The position numbers and the translations under genes are program-made. This document shows positions 44,857 to 53,445 of a stretch of 59,088 nt of DNA, piece after piece (positions within the stretch are counted from its first letter, which is position 1; every line of letters starts with the position of its first letter). Source of the stretch: Nonomuraea zeae (GTDB taxonomy: Bacteria; Actinomycetota; Actinomycetes; Streptosporangiales; Streptosporangiaceae); NCBI RefSeq assembly GCF_005889725.1, contig NZ_VCKX01000039.1:1-59088 (forward strand), read 5' to 3'. The notes beneath the pieces were generated by a model that worked only from the letters and a program-made list of their open reading frames with translations, had not been told where the DNA came from and did no database searches.

Positions 44857-45554
44857 AGATCTCCGGCAGCACCGTCCTCGTCACCGGCGCGAACCGCGGC
44901 CTCGGCGCCGCCTTCGCCCGCGCCCTGCTCGACCGGGGCGCGCGTACCGTCTACGCGGGCGCGCGCAATCCGGACACGGTCACCGACCGGGAGCTGACCC
45001 CGGTCGCGCTCGACATCACCGACCCCGCCTCCGTCGCCGCCGCGGCCGCCCGCTGCGCCGACGTGGACCTGCTGATCAACAACGCGGGCGTCTCCCTGTC
45101 GAGCTCCCCCGGCCCGGACGCGGCCCGCGCCGAGATGGAGACGAACTATTTCGGCACGCTGTCCATGAGCCGCGCCTTCGCCCCGGTCCTGGCCCACAAC
45201 GGCGGCGGCGCGCTGGTGAACGTGCTGTCGGTGCTGTCGTTCGTGACGTTCCCGCAGCTCAGCACGTACGCGGCGAGCAAGGCCGCGGCCTGGTCGCTGA
45301 CCAACGCGCTGCGCGTGGAGCTGGCCGAGCAGGGCACGCAGGTGGTCGGCGTGCACGCCGGCTACATCGACACCGACATGGCGGCCGGCGTCGAAGGTCC
45401 CAAGACCAGCGCGGCGGAGGTGGCCGGCCGGACGCTCGACGGGCTGGAGGCCGGGGCGTACGAGGTCTTCGCCGACGACCTCAGCCGGGAGACGAAGGCC
45501 GCCCTCTCGGGCGGCCTTGAGCTCCTCTATCCCGCGCTGGTCACTCGCCGGTAG
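44853..45554 (+). CDS. Short-chain dehydrogenase/reductase
   Basis: 233 aa. The NAD(P)-binding TGANRGLG, the structural NNAG, the catalytic Ser (NVLSVLSF) and Tyr-Lys pair (YAASK) are all present. It oxidises or reduces an alcohol/ketone, perhaps a hydroxyacyl substrate handled together with the thiolase. ATG 44853 overlaps the thiolase stop. Its 3' end overlaps the convergent VOC gene by 14 bp. Confidence 0.92.
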   Translation: MKISGSTVLVTGANRGLGAAFARALLDRGARTVYAGARNPDTVTDRELTPVALDITDPASVAAAAARCADVDLLINNAGVSLSSSPGPDAARAEMETNYFGTLSMSRAFAPVLAHNGGGALVNVLSVLSFVTFPQLSTYAASKAAAWSLTNALRVELAEQGTQVVGVHAGYIDTDMAAGVEGPKTSAAEVAGRTLDGLEAGAYEVFADDLSRETKAALSGGLELLYPALVTRR

Positions 45555-45945
45555 CGCGTTCCTGCAGGATCCATCCGTTGCCGTCGAGATCGTTGAAGAA
45601 CACGAACGAGTTCCAGCGCCCGCCCTTGCCCTCGGCCAGGGTGCCGTCCTGCTCGTAATGCTTGACGGTGCCGACCTCGACGCCGCGCCCGGCCAGCTCG
45701 GCCCGGGCGCCGTCGATGTCCGGCACCACGAGCTGGAGCCCCTGCATCGCACCCGGCGTCGTGCCGGTGGGCGCGCCGATGACGACGGAGCAGGCCGAGC
45801 CCGGCGGGGTGAGCTGGACGACCCGCACGCCGGGGCCGATCTGGGTGTCGTGGTCCACCACGAACCCCAGCCGCTCGCTGTAGAACTGCTTCGCCTCCTC
45901 CACGTCGGACACCGGGATCGGGACCACTTCGAGCTTCCACTCCAT
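45541..45945 (-). CDS. VOC/glyoxalase-fold protein
   Basis: 134 aa. The N-terminal strand-helix EVVPIPVSDVEEAKQFYSERLGF is diagnostic of the vicinal oxygen chelate fold, and the second half repeats it (LQLVVPDIDGARAELAGRGVEV, ending FFNDLDGNGWILQE). Members include glyoxalases, dioxygenases and resistance proteins that bind drugs; no subgroup can be assigned. ATG 45945 follows AAAGGGAG; a GTG/ATG further upstream (45987) has no such site. Confidence 0.88.
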   Translation of the reverse strand: MEWKLEVVPIPVSDVEEAKQFYSERLGFVVDHDTQIGPGVRVVQLTPPGSACSVVIGAPTGTTPGAMQGLQLVVPDIDGARAELAGRGVEVGTVKHYEQDGTLAEGKGGRWNSFVFFNDLDGNGWILQERATGE

Positions 45946-46024
45946 GGGGTTCTCCCTTTCACGCGTTCTGTTCTCGCCTGTCACCAAGGCGTCGATCGAA
46001 CGGTGCCCGGATCGACAGGAGGGC

Positions 46025-46333
46025 TCAGCCGCCCGCCTCCCAGACGGCCTCGAAGGCCGTCTCGGGGATCTCGGTCAGCTCCCAGATCTCCAGCGGCTGG
46101 TCGGTGAGGAAACCACGCTCGTCCTGAAGGTGCCGCCACCAGTAGCGGCGCGCGACGCGATCGGGGCCGACCTCGACCTGCCTGGTCGCCCAGTGCTCGC
46201 CGTCGCCCTCGACGCTCTCGAACAGCCACGCCCGCCCGTCCTCGTCGGCCATGTGCCAGTAGTGGCGCGGGGCCTCGGACTCGGCGAGCTGCCGCACCAG
46301 CGGCTGGCGTAGATCTGGAACCACGTCCCTCAC
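46025..46333 (-). CDS. Small hypothetical protein
   Basis: 102 aa. Not recognised. It is soluble, Trp-rich (HYWHMADEDGRAWLFES, RRYWWRHLQDERG) and acidic overall, with no signal or membrane segment. It lies between the VOC and beta-helix genes on the same strand, 12 bp upstream of nothing obvious; codon usage is normal for the window. Confidence 0.6.
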   Translation of the reverse strand: MRDVVPDLRQPLVRQLAESEAPRHYWHMADEDGRAWLFESVEGDGEHWATRQVEVGPDRVARRYWWRHLQDERGFLTDQPLEIWELTEIPETAFEAVWEAGG

Positions 46334-46345
46334 TCTAGAGCCCAG

Positions 46346-47593
46346 TCAGCTCTGGTAGGCGCCCGCGTCCGGCTTGCTCAGCGGCTTGCCGTTGACGTCC
46401 TTGGCGAAGGCCTTGCCGCCGTACCAGGCGGGGGTGAGGGTCACGCCGCGGCCGAGCGCCGGCGAGCCGGGCCGCAGCCGCAGGTCGGTGCGGGAGACGA
46501 ACTTCGGGTCGGCCATGACGGACTTGGGCCCGAGCTTGAACCTGGCCGTGCGGCCCTTGTAGACGCTGCCGGCCTCGTCGGCGCCCGCGCCGTCCTCCCA
46601 GCCGCTCTCGCCGCCGACCACGATGACGTTGTTGCGCAGCCTCAGGATCGACGGCGCGCAGCCGTCGTGGCAGGACCAGCCGATGGTGTCCCTGGCCGGC
46701 AGGTTGACCGAGTTGTGGACGGCCACGGTGCCCTTGACCGGGCCGACGACGTGGCGGGGGCCGCGGGTGATGAGGAAGGAGCCGCGGCTGCGGGAGGAGG
46801 TCACGACGTTGAAGGCGAAGATGTTGCCGGTGGCGGTCTTGCCCTTCTGGGCGCCGAGCTCGGTGAAGGTCTCGTTGTTCCTGGAGATGTTGTGGGTGAC
46901 GCGGTTGCGGTCGCCGTTGAAGATCTCGACGGCGGCTCCGTCGGTGCCGTAGTCCTCGCTCTTGGCGTAGCTGCCGGTGATGGTGTTGCCGGTCACCACG
47001 TTGTCGTCGCCGTTGAGGAGCACGCCGAAGGCGCCGGAGTCGTTGTCGCCGCCCGAGTCGTTGACGCTCATCCGGTTGTTGTCGGTCAGGACGCTGTCGC
47101 GGATGGTGTTGCGCGAGCCGGACGGCGTGACGAAGACGCCGGCGATGTTGCGGTCGGCCTGCACGCCCGACAGCTCGTTGGAGTCGCCGTCGAGCTCGAA
47201 CCCGGACCAGCGGCAGCCGGAGGCCCGCAGGCCGCTGATGCGCCAGTGGTTGCCCTTGACCACCACGCAGTCGGCCTCGGTGCCGCTGATCTTGGGCAGG
47301 GCGCCGCTCCCGTACGCCTTGATCACGATGGGCCGGGCCGCGGTGCCGCTGGCGGTGAGGGTGAGGCCGCCGGTGAAGGCGCTGCCGCGCTTGAAGCTGA
47401 CGCTGTCACCGGGCTTGAGCTCCGCGGCGTTGACCTTGTCGAGCGACTTCCACGGCGTGGTGGCGCTGGTGCCCGCGGCCGCGTCGTCGCCCGCTCTGGA
47501 GTCCACGTAGTAGGTCGTGCTCGCCTGAGCGAGGGCCGCGGACGGCACGGCAGGCAGGAGCGCGGACAGGACGGCTACGGAGAGCAACCTCAT
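46346..47593 (-). CDS. Secreted right-handed beta-helix protein (pectate-lyase-like)
   Basis: 415 aa. An N-terminal signal peptide ends about residue 22 (LLSVAVLSALLPAVPSAALA). The mature protein begins TYYVDSRAGDDAAAGTSATTPW, the usual start of pectate-lyase-like beta-helix proteins, followed by repeated short strands with N-x-[IV]-x-x-N-x-[IV] patterns (NVVTGNTITGSY, NRVTHNISRNNET) and a final PDAGAYQS. It probably cleaves or binds an acidic polysaccharide outside the cell. Catalytic residues cannot be assigned with confidence. Confidence 0.82.
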   Translation of the reverse strand: MRLLSVAVLSALLPAVPSAALAQASTTYYVDSRAGDDAAAGTSATTPWKSLDKVNAAELKPGDSVSFKRGSAFTGGLTLTASGTAARPIVIKAYGSGALPKISGTEADCVVVKGNHWRISGLRASGCRWSGFELDGDSNELSGVQADRNIAGVFVTPSGSRNTIRDSVLTDNNRMSVNDSGGDNDSGAFGVLLNGDDNVVTGNTITGSYAKSEDYGTDGAAVEIFNGDRNRVTHNISRNNETFTELGAQKGKTATGNIFAFNVVTSSRSRGSFLITRGPRHVVGPVKGTVAVHNSVNLPARDTIGWSCHDGCAPSILRLRNNVIVVGGESGWEDGAGADEAGSVYKGRTARFKLGPKSVMADPKFVSRTDLRLRPGSPALGRGVTLTPAWYGGKAFAKDVNGKPLSKPDAGAYQS

Positions 47594-47651
47594 GCGAGCA
47601 CACCACTATCTAGTTGGGAACGGAGACTCGGCAGAGGCAACCGTAGCGTGA

Positions 47652-49439
47652 TCAGCGTGTGAGGCGCCAGATACGCAGCGAAGGTCCGTCGCCTGGCAGG
47701 ATGTCGCCGTCCTCGGCTTCGTGCACGCCGGCGGCGGCGACGCCGAGTGACAGCGGCTCACCCGGGGCGCGGCGCGCGCACACGATGAGTGACTCCTCGA
47801 ACGTCTCGCGCGCGAAGACCAGGCAGTCGGCGTCGGCGTGCAGCCAGCGCAGGCCGCCGTGACGCAGCGCGGGCTCGCTCCTGCGCAGGCCGAGCAGCGC
47901 GCGGTAGCCGGCCAGCGTCTCCAGGTCCTGGTCGCCCGGCCGGTTCCAGGGCATCGGGGTGCGCGAGTGCTCGCCGTTCACGCCGGTCAGGCCGAACTCG
48001 CTGCCGGCGAACACCATCGGCGTGCCGGGCAGCGTGGCCTGCAGGCCGAGGGCGAGCAGGTGGCGCGCGCGCGAGCCGGTGACTGTGCGGATGCGCGGCG
48101 AGTCGTGCGAGTCGAGAAGCTGCCAGGAGTGCACGAACGAGCGCCACGACATGGCCGCGGCGAACGTGCGCAGCGTGGCGAGCGTGGCCTGCCCGTCGCG
48201 CGCCGGCACGCCGCCCGGCACGCCGAGGAAGTGGTCCAGGTCCAGCTCGGGCCCGCGCAGCCAGGCCCAGACGGGGCGGGTGAAGCCGCCGTAGTTCATG
48301 GTGCCATGCCAGCCGTCGCGGTCGAGGTCGAGCGAGGCGTCGTGGTTGTGCTCGGCGATGAAGGCGGCCTCCGGGCCGATCCCGGCGCGCAGCAGCGCGG
48401 CGACCTCGTGGTTGCGGTCGTCGGCGCCCCGCCTGGCGGTCATGTTCGCCACGTCCACGCGCCAGCCGTCGAGCGGGCCCAGCCACTTCTTCAGCACGCT
48501 CGTCATGCCGGTCCGCACGAGGTCGCTGCCCCAGTTGAGCTTGGGCAGCGTCTTGACGCCCCACCAGGACTCGTAGTCGCCGGTGACGGGGTCGAAGTAG
48601 AACATCTCCCGCTCCGGCGCGTTCACGTCGGACACGGCGGCGGTGAACCACTCGTGGGTGTCGCCGCAGTGGTTGGTGGTGATGTCGCCGAGCAGCCGCA
48701 TGCCGCGCGCGTGCAGCGCGCCGGACAGGCGGTGCAGCGCCTCGTCGCCGCCGAGCAGCGGGTCGATCCGGTCGAAGCCGGCCGCGTTGTAGCGGTGGTT
48801 GGACCGGGCCGGGAAGATCGGCGTCAGGTAGACGGTGTCGGCCCCGAGGCTCTGGATGTGGTCGAGCCGCCCGGTGATGCCGTCGAGATCGCCGCCGTAG
48901 AACTGCTGGGAGGTGCCGGGGCCGCTGGGGATGACCGGGTCGCGGTCCCAGTCGCGCGGCAGCGCCCAGTCGGGCAGCTCGGGCAGCTCGGACATCGGCC
49001 TGGAGCGGTCGAAGCGGTCGGGGAAGATCTGGTAGACGATCGCGTCCGTCATCCAGGCGGGCGGCGGCTGGTGGCACACCAGGCGGAAGTCGCTCGCGTC
49101 GGTCACGTCGTGGGCCACGAGCCCGCCCGCGGTCAGCCAGGACTGGCCTTTCCCGGTGCGCAGCAGGAAGCGGTAGGGGGTGACCGGGTTGACGGCGGTG
49201 ATCTCGGCGCGCCACCAGACGTCGGTGGCGCCGTACCCGCCCGCCCGGCTCCTGGTGGCGTCCACGGCCGCCGCCGCGTAACGCGGCTCGCCGTCGTGCA
49301 CGGTGCGCACGTGCACGGCGGCGACCCCGGCGGCCAGCGGCGCCCGCAGCCAGAGTGTCACCCGCGAGCCGAGCGCGGGCGTCTGGTCGGAGACGTACAG
49401 AGCTGAGCCGTCGTGGTGCGGCTCCCCGATGAAGCGCAA
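47652..49439 (-). CDS. GH13 alpha-amylase/neopullulanase-like enzyme
   Basis: 595 aa, no signal peptide. Residues 1-125 form an N-terminal beta-sandwich as in maltogenic amylases and neopullulanases; the TIM barrel then carries region I DITTNHCGD, II GWRVDVANM (nucleophile Asp), III AFIAEHNHD (acid/base Glu) and IV LDSHDSPR. It would shorten or debranch maltodextrins inside the cell. It starts with TTG 49439, seven bases after the malG stop, with AAGGGA upstream. It is the fourth gene of malE-malF-malG-amylase. Confidence 0.9.
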   Translation of the reverse strand: MRFIGEPHHDGSALYVSDQTPALGSRVTLWLRAPLAAGVAAVHVRTVHDGEPRYAAAAVDATRSRAGGYGATDVWWRAEITAVNPVTPYRFLLRTGKGQSWLTAGGLVAHDVTDASDFRLVCHQPPPAWMTDAIVYQIFPDRFDRSRPMSELPELPDWALPRDWDRDPVIPSGPGTSQQFYGGDLDGITGRLDHIQSLGADTVYLTPIFPARSNHRYNAAGFDRIDPLLGGDEALHRLSGALHARGMRLLGDITTNHCGDTHEWFTAAVSDVNAPEREMFYFDPVTGDYESWWGVKTLPKLNWGSDLVRTGMTSVLKKWLGPLDGWRVDVANMTARRGADDRNHEVAALLRAGIGPEAAFIAEHNHDASLDLDRDGWHGTMNYGGFTRPVWAWLRGPELDLDHFLGVPGGVPARDGQATLATLRTFAAAMSWRSFVHSWQLLDSHDSPRIRTVTGSRARHLLALGLQATLPGTPMVFAGSEFGLTGVNGEHSRTPMPWNRPGDQDLETLAGYRALLGLRRSEPALRHGGLRWLHADADCLVFARETFEESLIVCARRAPGEPLSLGVAAAGVHEAEDGDILPGDGPSLRIWRLTR

Positions 49440-49446
49440 TGCGGTC

Positions 49447-50286
49447 CTATCCCTTCACAGCCCCGGCGGTGAGCCCGGAGACGATGTACTTCTGCAACCA
49501 GAGGAACACACCCACCGTGGGGATGGCGGTGAGCAGCGTGGCCGCGGCGAACATGCCGAAGTTCGCGTTCCGGTGGTCGCCGGCGATCATCCCGTACATG
49601 CCCACGGCCAGGGTCTTGCTCCCGGGGTCGCGCAGGAACACGTTGGCCATGAGGAACTCGCTCATGGTGCCGATGAACGCCAGCAGCGCGGTGACCGCGA
49701 GGATCGGCGTGACCAGCGGCATGATGACCCGCCAGAAGATCTGCGCGTGCGTGGCCCCGTCCACGGTGGCGGCCTCGTCCAGCTCCTTCGGCACCGTGTC
49801 GAGGAAGCCCTTCATCAGCCAGGTGTTCACGCCGAGCGCGCCGCCGAGGTAGAGCAGTATGAGGCCCCACACGGTGTTGAAGCCGAAGGCCGGGTAGAGC
49901 TCGGTCACCTCGGTGAAGATCATGAAGATCGTCACGATGGCCAGGAACTGCGGGAACATCTGGATGAGCAGCAGCGCCAGCAGCCCGGCGCGGCGGCCGG
50001 CGAAGCGCATGCGGCTGAAGGCGTACGCGGCGAACATCGACAGCAGCAGGCTCGCGAACGAGGCCGTCAGCGCGATGAACACCGAGTTGAAGAACCACCG
50101 GGCGAAGGGATAGGTGTCGGAGCCGAGGAGGTTCGCGAAGTTGGTCAGGCTCGCGCCGGAGGGCAGCAGGTCGGTGGAGGCGAGCGTCCCCCTCGGGTTG
50201 ATCGCGGCGGAGACCACGAACAGGATCGGGAACAGCGCGAACACGCACATGACCAGCACGAACGCGTGCCGCAGCACGAGCTTCAT
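49447..50286 (-). CDS. malG: Maltose/maltodextrin ABC permease MalG
   Basis: 279 aa with six TM helices. The cytoplasmic EAA loop is ELDEAATVDGATHAQIFWRVI, where the ATPase docks. It pairs with MalF to form the import channel. ATG 50286 overlaps the malF stop (ATGA), so the two are coupled. No ATPase gene is in the operon. Confidence 0.92.
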   Translation of the reverse strand: MKLVLRHAFVLVMCVFALFPILFVVSAAINPRGTLASTDLLPSGASLTNFANLLGSDTYPFARWFFNSVFIALTASFASLLLSMFAAYAFSRMRFAGRRAGLLALLLIQMFPQFLAIVTIFMIFTEVTELYPAFGFNTVWGLILLYLGGALGVNTWLMKGFLDTVPKELDEAATVDGATHAQIFWRVIMPLVTPILAVTALLAFIGTMSEFLMANVFLRDPGSKTLAVGMYGMIAGDHRNANFGMFAAATLLTAIPTVGVFLWLQKYIVSGLTAGAVKG

Positions 50287-51854
50287 GCGTAGACCTCCTC
50301 CTGCTTGCGGGTGCGGCGGAACGCCACGGCCGAGATGAGCGCCACGATCGCGAAGATGAACACCGAGATCGCCGCCGCGAACCCGAACTGGGCGCCGCCC
50401 GCGCCGAAGGCCAGCCGGAACGTGTACGTGATCAGCAGGTCGGTGGCTCCCACCTGCGGGCTCTCCGCGGGGAACGGCCCGCCCTCGCTGGTGAGCGCGA
50501 TCGCGTTGAAGTTGTTGAAGTTGAACGCGAACGACGAGATCAGCAGCGGCGTGAGCGCGACCAGCAGCAGCGGCAGCGTCACCCGCCGGAACGCCTTCCA
50601 CGGCGTGGCGCCGTCGATCGAGGCGGCCTCGGTCAGCTCGCGCGGGATCGCCTGCAGCGCGCCGGTGGTGACCAGGAACATGTACGGGAAGCCGAGCCAG
50701 AGGTTGACCAGGATCACCGCGAGCCTGGCGGTCAGCGGCTCGCCCAGCCAGTCGATGTTGACCCCCAGCAGCTGGTTGACCAGGCCGAAGTCGCGGTTGA
50801 ACATGTCGCGCCACACCAGCAGCATCGCGAAGGCGGGCATCGCGTACGGCAGGATCAGCGCGATCCGGTAGACCCGCGTGCCGCGCATGCGCGGATGGTG
50901 CAGCGCCAGCGCGACGCCCATGCCGAGCGCGAAGGTCCCGAGCACGGAGGCGAGCGCGAAGACCAGGTTCCAGCCCAGCACGCCCGCGAAATAGCCGGAG
51001 ATGGTGGGGTTGGTCAGCACCCGGGCGAAGTTGCCGAATCCGACGCCGACCTGCCAGCCCTGCGCCAGGTGCTCGCCCGCGGCGTTGACGAAGTAGCCCT
51101 GGCTCTCGTCGGCCGTCCAGGTGCCGCCGTTGCCCTTGACGCAGTCGCAGGCCGCGTCGTAGACCAGCGCCGCCTTGCCCTCGACGGCTCTGCTGAGCCC
51201 GTTGGCCTTGATCACGCCGTCGCCGGCCGGGACGGCCAGCGCGGAGATCTCCTGCCCGCGGGCGGCGGCCTCCGGGGCCTTGAGCACGGTCAGCCCCGGC
51301 GCCTGGAGCACCTTGCCGGTCACGCCCACCTGGGCGCCGTCCAGCGGGGACAGGCCCTCCGCGGTGCCCAGCCGCGCCTGCTTGGTCGCGGGGTCGACGA
51401 GCAGGAACACCAGCTCGCCGTCGCGCAGCGCCACGGTCAGGGCGTATTCGGGCGAGCCGGGGGCCTGGCGGACGGAGCCGGTCTCGATGGCGGTCACGGC
51501 GGCCGCCTTGTCGCCTCGGTGACCGTCGCCGAAGTTCGTGAACGCGGTGGTGACCGTGTAGGCGACGGGGAACACCTGGAAGGCGATCAGGAAGACGGTG
51601 CCGGGCACCAGGTACTTGGCCGGGATGAGGCGGCGGGTCAGGTAGAGGCCGGCGATGGCCGCGCTGGCCAGGCCGAGCAGCGCGAGCGAGACCCACGACC
51701 CGGTGGCGACCAGCGGCGGCACGGCGTAGAGCAGGATCGCGGCCGCCACGGCGAGCACCGCGATCCTGCTCACCACGAACGCCGTGGTGATCTCCCGGCG
51801 GGGCCGCGGCGGCACCCTGTGCGCTGCGGCCTTCTCTCGGACGTCGAGAGCCAT
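50283..51854 (-). CDS. malF: Maltose/maltodextrin ABC permease MalF
   Basis: 523 aa. Two N-terminal helices precede an extracytoplasmic domain of about 150 residues (after VTTAFTNFGDGHRG), as in E. coli MalF, then six TM helices with the EAA loop ELTEAASIDGATPWKAFRRV. This large insert distinguishes MalF from most sugar permeases and supports the maltose assignment. ATG 51854 lies four bases from the malE stop. Confidence 0.92.
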   Translation of the reverse strand: MALDVREKAAAHRVPPRPRREITTAFVVSRIAVLAVAAAILLYAVPPLVATGSWVSLALLGLASAAIAGLYLTRRLIPAKYLVPGTVFLIAFQVFPVAYTVTTAFTNFGDGHRGDKAAAVTAIETGSVRQAPGSPEYALTVALRDGELVFLLVDPATKQARLGTAEGLSPLDGAQVGVTGKVLQAPGLTVLKAPEAAARGQEISALAVPAGDGVIKANGLSRAVEGKAALVYDAACDCVKGNGGTWTADESQGYFVNAAGEHLAQGWQVGVGFGNFARVLTNPTISGYFAGVLGWNLVFALASVLGTFALGMGVALALHHPRMRGTRVYRIALILPYAMPAFAMLLVWRDMFNRDFGLVNQLLGVNIDWLGEPLTARLAVILVNLWLGFPYMFLVTTGALQAIPRELTEAASIDGATPWKAFRRVTLPLLLVALTPLLISSFAFNFNNFNAIALTSEGGPFPAESPQVGATDLLITYTFRLAFGAGGAQFGFAAAISVFIFAIVALISAVAFRRTRKQEEVYA

Positions 51855-51858
51855 GTCG

Positions 51859-53133
51859 TCAGTTCTTGAGCGCGCCGTCGATGGCCTTCTGCGCCGCCGC
51901 GGCGGCCTTGGCCGCGTCGCCGCCCTTGACCACGGCGGTCTCCGCGATGCCGAACGGCTCCCAGATCGCCGACATCTCGGGGATGGCCGGCATCGGCAGG
52001 CCGTCCTTGCCCGCGTCCATGAACTTGACGGCGTCCGGGTCGCTCGCCTGGACCTCCTGGAGCGCCGCGGTCAGCGCCGGGGGCCGCGGGTCGGCCTCGT
52101 ACAGGGCCTTGGCGACGTCCTTGTTGGTCACGTAGTTGGCCACGAACTCCTGGGCCAGGGTCTTGTTCTTGCCCTTGGAGGCGACGAAGAACGACTGCAC
52201 GCCGACGAACGGCGTCGCGGGCTTGCCGCCCTTGAACGGCGGGACGGCGGTGATGTCGTAGCTGATGCCGCCCTTCTTGACCTCGCTGATGGCCCACGGG
52301 CCCGAGACGAGGTAGGCGCACTTGCCGCCGGCGAAGTTGACGATGTAGTTCTCGTTGGTGAGCGAGGTGCGCAGGCCGCCGTCGCCCTTCTCGCCGAGGT
52401 CCTTCAGCTTCTCGAACGCCTCGACCGAGCCGGTGGAGCCGAGCAGCACCTGCTTGGGGTCGGGGTCGCCGGTGCCGGTGGTGCCGAACAGCGCGCCACC
52501 GCCGGAGGCAAAGATCGGGTAGACGTGGAAGGCGTCGCCCTTCAGTCCGACGGGCAGGCAGAGCACCTCCTTGACCTTCCCGGCCGCCTTGAGCGCCTTG
52601 CCCTTCTCGATCAGGTCCTCGATCGTGGCGGGCGCGTCGGGCGCGAGCTCGGTGTTGCGGATCAGCGCGATGTTCTCCACCGCGTACGGGGCTCCGTAGA
52701 TCTGGCCGTTGAAGGTCACCGCCTGGATCGCCTTCTCGGAGAAGGCCGCCTTCTGCGCGTCGGTCAGCGTGACCGGGTCGATGGCGCCGTTCTGCACGAG
52801 GTTGCCGATCCAGTCGTGCGCACCGATCACGATGTCGGGGCCGCTGCCCTGCTGGGAGGCGGTCAGGAAGGTCTGCTGGTTGTCCTTGCTGATCTCCTTC
52901 ACCTCGACGCTCACGCCGTTCTCCGCGCCGAACTGGTCGGCGAAGGGCTTGAGCGGCTTGACGCGGTTGGGGTCGGCCCAGATCACGAGCGTGCCGCCGG
53001 CCGCGGAAGCGGAGGCGGAGGCGCTCGCCGATCCGCTGGGCGCCGCCGGAGTGGCCGACGGGGACTCGCCACAGGCCGTGGCGGCGAACGCGAGTGTCGC
53101 GAGGGCGGCCACACCCAGAGCCCGCATGCGCAT
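51859..53133 (-). CDS. malE: Maltose/maltodextrin-binding lipoprotein MalE
   Basis: 424 aa. A lipoprotein signal peptide ends in AFAATAC-GES, followed by a Ser/Ala-rich linker (GSASASASASA) that spans the cell wall. The mature protein is an extracellular solute-binding protein of the MalE type (TLVIWADPNRVKPLKPFADQF, IVIGAHDWIGNL, GAPYAVENIALIRN, YLVSGPWAI). It catches maltodextrins for MalFG. ATG 53133 has GGAGG four bases upstream; ATG 53127, ten bases from it, is nearly as good. Confidence 0.94.
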   Translation of the reverse strand: MRMRALGVAALATLAFAATACGESPSATPAAPSGSASASASASAAGGTLVIWADPNRVKPLKPFADQFGAENGVSVEVKEISKDNQQTFLTASQQGSGPDIVIGAHDWIGNLVQNGAIDPVTLTDAQKAAFSEKAIQAVTFNGQIYGAPYAVENIALIRNTELAPDAPATIEDLIEKGKALKAAGKVKEVLCLPVGLKGDAFHVYPIFASGGGALFGTTGTGDPDPKQVLLGSTGSVEAFEKLKDLGEKGDGGLRTSLTNENYIVNFAGGKCAYLVSGPWAISEVKKGGISYDITAVPPFKGGKPATPFVGVQSFFVASKGKNKTLAQEFVANYVTNKDVAKALYEADPRPPALTAALQEVQASDPDAVKFMDAGKDGLPMPAIPEMSAIWEPFGIAETAVVKGGDAAKAAAAAQKAIDGALKN

Positions 53134-53445
53134 GGGACCTCCTGAGGTCATGGAGGAGCGGCGGCGCCCGCGAGCACCGCCGCCCAAAAGATCGTTGATC
53201 CGCTTCCGCGGTTATGTTTCCGGGACGTTAGCGGCTCTTTGCAAGAATTGGAAGAACTTGCGAAAGAGCGTTACCCGAACCACATCCCACCTGCACCCCT
53301 CTGACCTCGCGAACGACGCCTGGCGCAGGCCAACGGTGAGATTTGCAACTTTCCGAAACTTGCACTTGACCGTCCGCGAGAGATCGCGACATCCTCGCAG
53401 CAGAACATCACCCGACATCTCGGGGCATCCGGGGGAAGGACAACC
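53134..53445. promoter_or_regulatory. Divergent mal promoter region with CTTGC/GCAAG operators
   Basis: Between malE and the alpha-glucosidase gene, CTCTTTGCAAG (53236-53246) faces CTTGCGAAAGAG (53257-53268), an 11-bp inverted repeat with one indel. Further on, TTTGCAA (53342-53348) and CTTGCACTTG (53359-53368) repeat the half-site. The same half-site occurs at 29244-29264. These are probable MalR/LacI-type operators for both directions. No gene is seen in the region. Confidence 0.6.

Noticed and set aside
39886..45554. Antibiotic biosynthesis cluster
   Set aside because: P450, thiolase and SDR genes are present, but no polyketide, peptide or terpene synthase is in the window; catabolism or detoxification fits better.
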